Source: Bacteroidota bacterium (GTDB lineage Bacteria; Bacteroidota; Bacteroidia; B-17B0; Aurantibacillaceae). Taken from it: DNA of 64,000 nucleotides. A program made the translations under genes and the position numbers. The stretch is from assembly GCA_003153315.1 (NCBI GenBank), contig PLYA01000076.1:123695-187694 (forward strand). The letters are read 5' to 3'. Position 1 is the stretch's first letter. Every line of letters begins with the position of its first letter. Shown here piece by piece: positions 59,618 to 64,000 of the stretch. The notes beneath the pieces were generated by a model. It made no database searches and was not told where the DNA came from. It saw only the letters and a program-made list of their open reading frames with translations.

Positions 59618-61723
59618 ATGAGCGAAAACATTAAAGAAGAACCTAAAACGGTTGAACCTGTAGAAAAAGCTGCGGAAAAACCTCAATCGGGTCCTCCTCA
59701 AAAAAGCAACGAAGATTTAAAAGACCAGTTTGAGAAGATGCGCCAGCGTTTGCGCAAAACAGGTACACCTTCCAGCAAAGGTGGTGGCGGTTTTAATTTC
59801 TACTGGATATATGCCATCATTATCGTTATTCTGATATTGATTACATACTACGATGGAGCAGCCTTTGGCGGTGGTACACGCAAGGTGAACGAAACCTTTT
59901 TTGAACAAACCATGCTGGCTAAAGGTGATGTGGTTTCTATAACTATAGTAAATGAAAAAAATGCCGAAATTCGTGTAAATCCAGATAGTTTAGCCCTGTT
60001 CAGGTATTACCAAAACAACAAACCGATCTTTACTAATCCAAAAGCTTCTCAAGGGTCGCAGTTTGTAGTCTCTATTCCTGATGTGAAATTCTTTTTAGAA
60101 AGAGTTCGTCAGGTACAAGAGAAAGCGGGTATTTCTGATGATAAAATAGTTAATCCAACCCGTGAAGACCGTACCGAATGGGGCGAATACCTAAGCTGGA
60201 TTTGGCCTTTGTTGCTAATGATTATCGTTTGGATGTTTATTATGCGCCGAATGAATGGTGGTGCTGGTGGTGCCGGTGGACAAATCTTTAATATTGGCAG
60301 AAGCAAGGCTGTATTGTTTGATAAAGACATTAACGTAAACATAACCTTTGCCGATGTGGCTGGTTTGGAAGAAGCCAAAGTGGAGATAAAAGAGATTGTT
60401 GACTTCTTGAAAACACCAAAAAAATATACCGACTTAGGTGCTAAAATACCTAAGGGCGCTTTGCTGGTAGGCCCTCCTGGTACCGGTAAAACCTTATTGG
60501 CAAAGGCTGTTGCAGGCGAAGCAAAAGTTCCCTTCTTCTCCTTATCAGGTTCGGATTTTGTAGAAATGTTTGTTGGTGTAGGTGCTTCTCGTGTTAGGGA
60601 TTTGTTCCGTCAAGCAAAAGAAAAATCGCCGTGCATTATTTTTATAGATGAGATTGATGCTATTGGTAGGGCCCGTGGCAAGAATGCTTCTTTTGGAGGA
60701 AATGACGAGAGAGAAAATACACTTAACCAACTCTTAACCGAAATGGATGGATTTGGCTCTAACAGCGGTGTAATTATTTTAGCCGCAACCAACCGTGCCG
60801 ACATCTTAGATAAAGCGTTAATGCGTGCAGGTCGTTTTGATAGACAAATACATGTTGATTTACCTGATTTGAATGAACGTAAAGCCATTTTTTTAGTTCA
60901 CCTAAAACCTTTGAAACTGGATAAAGATTTAGATGTTGAGTTTTTAGCCAAACAAACTCCGGGTTTTAGTGGTGCTGATATTGCTAATATTTGTAATGAG
61001 GCTGCTTTAATTGCTGCCCGTAATGATAAAAAGTTTGTAGAGAAGCAGGATTTTTTGGATGCTGTTGACCGAATTATTGCGGGCTTGGAGAAGAAGAATA
61101 AAATCATTACTCCGCAGGAAAAACGTGTTATTGCATTTCATGAGGCAGGACATGCCACCGTTAGCTGGATGTTGGAACACGCTTCTCCTTTGGTAAAAGT
61201 AACCATTGTGCCTCGCGGTCGTTCATTAGGCGCGGCTTGGTATCTGCCAGAAGAAAGACAGCTAAACACAATGGATCAGATTTTTGATGAAATGTGTGCA
61301 GCGCTTGGAGGACGTGCAGCAGAAGAAATTATGTTTGGACGTGTAAGTACAGGTGCTTTAAGCGATTTGGAAAAAATTACCAAGCAGGCTTTTGCAAGTG
61401 TTGTGTATTATGGTTTGAATGATAAGATTGGTAACGTAAGTTATTATGATAGTAGCGGACAACAGGAATACCAGTTTGGTAAACCTTATAGTGAGCATAC
61501 AGCTCAAACTATTGACGAAGAAATCAAGAAAATGATTGATAAGGCATACATTAAAACTAAAGAGCTTTTAACGGAACATAAAGCTAAGCTTACTGTTCTT
61601 GCCGAAAAACTGTTAGAAAAAGAGGTTATCTTTCGCGATGATTTAGAAACTATTTTTGGTAAGCGTCCCTTTGATAAAGAAGAAGTGGCGATAGCATTAA
61701 ACAGCACTCCTACTGAAGCTTAA
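59618..61723 (+). CDS. ftsH: ATP-dependent zinc metalloprotease FtsH
   Basis: 701 aa. Two membrane helices ('[18 protein letters not shown]' and '[17 protein letters not shown]') flank a periplasmic domain. Walker A '[13 protein letters not shown]' (~residue 286), Walker B '[12 protein letters not shown]', the second-region-of-homology '[19 protein letters not shown]' and the zinc motif HEAGH at ~508-512 are intact. An extra charged ~45-residue N-terminus precedes the first helix, more than in E. coli. It degrades misfolded membrane proteins. It lies 21 bases after rsfS and overlaps cdsA by 1 base. Confidence 0.97.
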   Translation: MSENIKEEPKTVEPVEKAAEKPQSGPPQKSNEDLKDQFEKMRQRLRKTGTPSSKGGGGFNFYWIYAIIIVILILITYYDGAAFGGGTRKVNETFFEQTMLAKGDVVSITIVNEKNAEIRVNPDSLALFRYYQNNKPIFTNPKASQGSQFVVSIPDVKFFLERVRQVQEKAGISDDKIVNPTREDRTEWGEYLSWIWPLLLMIIVWMFIMRRMNGGAGGAGGQIFNIGRSKAVLFDKDINVNITFADVAGLEEAKVEIKEIVDFLKTPKKYTDLGAKIPKGALLVGPPGTGKTLLAKAVAGEAKVPFFSLSGSDFVEMFVGVGASRVRDLFRQAKEKSPCIIFIDEIDAIGRARGKNASFGGNDERENTLNQLLTEMDGFGSNSGVIILAATNRADILDKALMRAGRFDRQIHVDLPDLNERKAIFLVHLKPLKLDKDLDVEFLAKQTPGFSGADIANICNEAALIAARNDKKFVEKQDFLDAVDRIIAGLEKKNKIITPQEKRVIAFHEAGHATVSWMLEHASPLVKVTIVPRGRSLGAAWYLPEERQLNTMDQIFDEMCAALGGRAAEEIMFGRVSTGALSDLEKITKQAFASVVYYGLNDKIGNVSYYDSSGQQEYQFGKPYSEHTAQTIDEEIKKMIDKAYIKTKELLTEHKAKLTVLAEKLLEKEVIFRDDLETIFGKRPFDKEEVAIALNSTPTEA

Positions 61724-62574
61724 TGGCTTTTGATGTTAAAACATTTTACACACGCGCCACAACTGCATTAGTATTTGTGGCGTTGTTGTTAGGGTGTGTT
61801 TGGTATAGTTATTTATCTTTCATATTGTTTTTTGCCGTTATAGGTTTTATTGGACTATATGAGTTTTATAGACTCGTGCAAAAAATGAATGTAAAGCCGA
61901 TTAAAATAGTAGGTTATTTATTACATGTTCTTGCCATAATAATTACTCTTTGGTATCCTTTTTTAAGGACGCCTATCTATTTCAAAGCTTTGCCACATAT
62001 ATTTATTGCATTATGCTTTTCTTTATTTATTATAGAGTTGTTTAGCGGGTCTTCTTCTTTACATAATATAGGGTATATATTATTATCATTACTGTACGTT
62101 ACTATACCCTGCTGTATTCTTATTTCAATGAGCTCTTCTTTCGATTTCATCTTAGCTACATTTTCATTTCATCCGCAAAAAGTATTGGGTATGATTTTCT
62201 TTGTTTGGATTAATGATACAGGTGCTTATTTAGTAGGTAGTTTCTTTGGTAAGCATAAACTTTATGAAAAAATATCTCCCAACAAAACCTGGGAGGGTAC
62301 TCTTGGGGGTATTGCTTTATGTATTACTTTATCTTTTGTAGTGGCTAATATACTTCCGCAACTAGCGTTAAAACACTGGATAGCTATTTCGGTTATTGTT
62401 GCTGTGTTTGGTACCCTTGGCGATTTAAAAGAATCTATGCTTAAACGTATGGCGGGCGTTAAAGACAGCGGCAGTATAATGCCCGGGCATGGTGGAGTAT
62501 TAGATAGGTTCGACAGCCTGTTTTTTGCCACCCCTTTTGTGTTCTGTTATCTGGCTTTAATGGGTTTGTTGTAA
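61723..62574 (+). CDS. cdsA: Phosphatidate cytidylyltransferase
   Basis: 283 aa, about eight membrane helices. The family signature is split: 'ISPNKTWEGTLGGIAL' and 'IMPGHGGVLDRFDSLFFATP', with acidic residues in 'WINDTGAYLVGSFFGKH'. It makes CDP-diacylglycerol for phospholipid synthesis. The ATG overlaps the ftsH stop (TAATG). Confidence 0.95.
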   Translation: MAFDVKTFYTRATTALVFVALLLGCVWYSYLSFILFFAVIGFIGLYEFYRLVQKMNVKPIKIVGYLLHVLAIIITLWYPFLRTPIYFKALPHIFIALCFSLFIIELFSGSSSLHNIGYILLSLLYVTIPCCILISMSSSFDFILATFSFHPQKVLGMIFFVWINDTGAYLVGSFFGKHKLYEKISPNKTWEGTLGGIALCITLSFVVANILPQLALKHWIAISVIVAVFGTLGDLKESMLKRMAGVKDSGSIMPGHGGVLDRFDSLFFATPFVFCYLALMGLL

Positions 62575-62653
62575 CAAATACCAACAAATAAAACCACTTA
62601 GCCCTAAAAATTTCCGCATTTACCAAACTATGTAATTATATAAAGCTTGTTTT

Positions 62654-62661
62654 TACTTTTG
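62654..62661 (+). promoter_or_regulatory. -7 element for the TolC-family gene
   Basis: TACTTTTG, 18 bases upstream of the ATG at 62680. Confidence 0.5.
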
Positions 62662-62679
62662 TAATAATTTACAAACCTC

Positions 62680-64000
62680 ATGAAATCAAAGTTTCTTTTT
62701 CTTTTAGTTTTTATAAGTATAAGTGTTTTTTCTCAAAGCTGGAGTTTACAGCAATGTATTGATTATGCCCTAAAGAACAACCTTACCTTAAAGCAAAACG
62801 AACTTAATATAGAGATGAGCCAGGTAAGCTACCAACAAAGTAAAGCTACCATATTACCATCTCTTAATGCAGGAGCTAATAATACCTGGAATAACGGGCA
62901 AAAAATAGACCCTTATACCAATAAATTTGCTTCAAGTACCATTTTATCTGAGAACTTTTACGGACAAGCGCAGGTAACTTTATGGAGTGGCATGCAACAA
63001 TACAATAACGTAAAGAAAAATCAATATGCCCTCATGGCAAATAAAGAAACCTATGAGCAGCAAAAAAATGATTTAGCACTTAATGTAGCCTCTTCCTTTT
63101 TGCAGGTAATATATAATCAGGAATTATTGAAAGTTTCCCGACAACAAGTAAACATAAGCAAGCAACAATTGGAGCGTACACAAAAATTAGCTGATGCGGG
63201 TTCTGCTGCCTTAAGTTCGGTGTATGATATTAAAGCGCAATTAGCTACTGATGAATATAGTTATGTAACCTCAGAAAACAACTTTAATCTTTCCTTATTA
63301 GCTCTCAAACAATTGTTGTATTTAGATTCTTTAAATAATTTTTCAATTGAAAAACCTGATTTTGAATTATCAGTTTCAGATTTAGCTGCTTATCAGCCAA
63401 AAGATATTTATCAGGCTGCTTTAAAAAATCAGCACAAAATAAAAAGTGCTGAATATAATTTAATAAGCGCTGAAAAGAGTCTTTCTTATTCCCAAGGAAA
63501 GAATAGCCCTACTTTATCTTTTAGCGGAACTTTAGGAAGTGGTTATTCGGGCCTTGATAAAACAATAGTGAGTTCAAATATCACGGGTATTCAATCAACT
63601 GGATATTATACCGCAAGTGGCGAATCTGTTGTAGCACCAACTTTTAATGAGGTTACCAAAACAACCTCATGGAACACTCAATTGAGTAACAATCTTAATA
63701 AAAGTATAGCTTTTACCTTAAGTGTCCCCATATTTAATGGACTTTCTAATTATGCGGGAATTAAAAACGCCAAACTGCAAGTACTTAGTAATAAATATGG
63801 TTATGATATTGCCCGCCAGCAACTTTATAAAACAATTGTTCAAGCCTATACAGATGCACAAGGAGCTTTAAATAAATACATGTCTGCTAAATCGGCTTAT
63901 GAAACATCGCAGGTATCATTTACTTATGCTGAACAAAAGTTTAATGCGGGTGTGCTTAACTCTTTTGATTTTAATAATAGTAAAAACAGAGTATTAAGAA
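62680..64000 (+). CDS. TolC-family outer-membrane efflux protein (3' end outside window)
   Basis: The frame from the ATG at 62680 is open to the window edge, 440 codons. Signal peptide 'MKSKFLFLLVFISISVFSQ'. The mature part starts 'WSLQQCIDYALKNNLTLKQN', the classic first-helix motif of TolC-like proteins. It then shows two structural repeats with beta-strand segments ('LWSGMQQYNNVKKNQYALM', 'FTLSVPIFNGLSNYAGIKN') and long helices. It is likely the outer-membrane channel of an RND or ABC efflux pump; the partner genes would lie to the right. Confidence 0.9.
   Translation, partial: MKSKFLFLLVFISISVFSQSWSLQQCIDYALKNNLTLKQNELNIEMSQVSYQQSKATILPSLNAGANNTWNNGQKIDPYTNKFASSTILSENFYGQAQVTLWSGMQQYNNVKKNQYALMANKETYEQQKNDLALNVASSFLQVIYNQELLKVSRQQVNISKQQLERTQKLADAGSAALSSVYDIKAQLATDEYSYVTSENNFNLSLLALKQLLYLDSLNNFSIEKPDFELSVSDLAAYQPKDIYQAALKNQHKIKSAEYNLISAEKSLSYSQGKNSPTLSFSGTLGSGYSGLDKTIVSSNITGIQSTGYYTASGESVVAPTFNEVTKTTSWNTQLSNNLNKSIAFTLSVPIFNGLSNYAGIKNAKLQVLSNKYGYDIARQQLYKTIVQAYTDAQGALNKYMSAKSAYETSQVSFTYAEQKFNAGVLNSFDFNNSKNRVLR

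Noticed and set aside
1..64000. tRNA or other structured RNA genes
   Set aside because: I checked the gaps by eye for cloverleaf arms and conserved T-loop text and found none; tRNAscan-SE or Infernal would be decisive.

Overview
The window comes from a Bacteroidota chromosome, moderately AT-rich. Four things point there: type IX secretion (T9SS) C-terminal sorting domains, a 14-subunit complex I with a short NuoG, an alternative complex III (Act) operon joined to a cytochrome c oxidase, and TAnnTTTG promoter elements with no evident Shine-Dalgarno sites. A futalosine-pathway gene (mqnC) implies menaquinone as the quinone. Genus is not resolved. No tRNA, rRNA, IS element, CRISPR array or integrase was seen.

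Layout. 1-5014: two tandem T9SS surface proteins, the first cut by the window edge. 5020-26596 (minus strand): nth, then nuoN-M-L-K-J, then an 8-kb block of four genes (T9SS lipase-like protein, small beta-barrel protein, tail-fibre-like surface protein, carboxypeptidase-regulatory-like protein), then nuoI-H-G-F-E-D-C-B-A. The block splits the nuo operon. 26597-27214: intergenic repeat array. 27215-31215 (minus): folK, deoxynucleoside kinase, tag, an APC permease and a ComEA-like HhH protein, tightly packed. 31276-37969: sppA, mqnC, an M17 aminopeptidase, an NHL-repeat T9SS protein and a small membrane protein. 38043-49575 (minus): actABCDEF-coxB-coxA, a quinol-to-oxygen electron route. 49767-57848: a DUF4412 protein, yraN, a TPR protein, prfB with a programmed frameshift, a GNAT/GlsB-like acyltransferase, engB, rimO and an MBOAT acyltransferase. 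57857-62574: a small hypothetical, birA, rsfS, ftsH and cdsA. 62680-64000: a TolC-family gene cut by the right edge.

How it fits together. Complex I, MqnC-derived menaquinone, Act complex III and the aa3-type oxidase form one aerobic respiratory chain. Much of the rest is cell-surface display (T9SS), DNA/RNA housekeeping and membrane quality control (SppA, FtsH).

Most unusual features. (1) Four intergenic arrays have sequences private to each locus but the same 21-bp period, two helical turns or seven codons. Three are indel-free to the eye; on the minus strand arrays B and C read as leucine-zipper or coiled-coil heptads. (2) A 16-codon remnant of the nuoI 3' end lies just upstream of nuoJ. 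It differs from intact nuoI almost only at synonymous positions, which marks how the nuo operon was split. (3) prfB keeps a perfect AGGAGG frameshift stimulator in a phylum that otherwise hardly uses Shine-Dalgarno pairing. (4) Endonuclease III has His in place of one iron-sulfur Cys ligand. (5) RsfS carries a histone-H1-like lysine tail.
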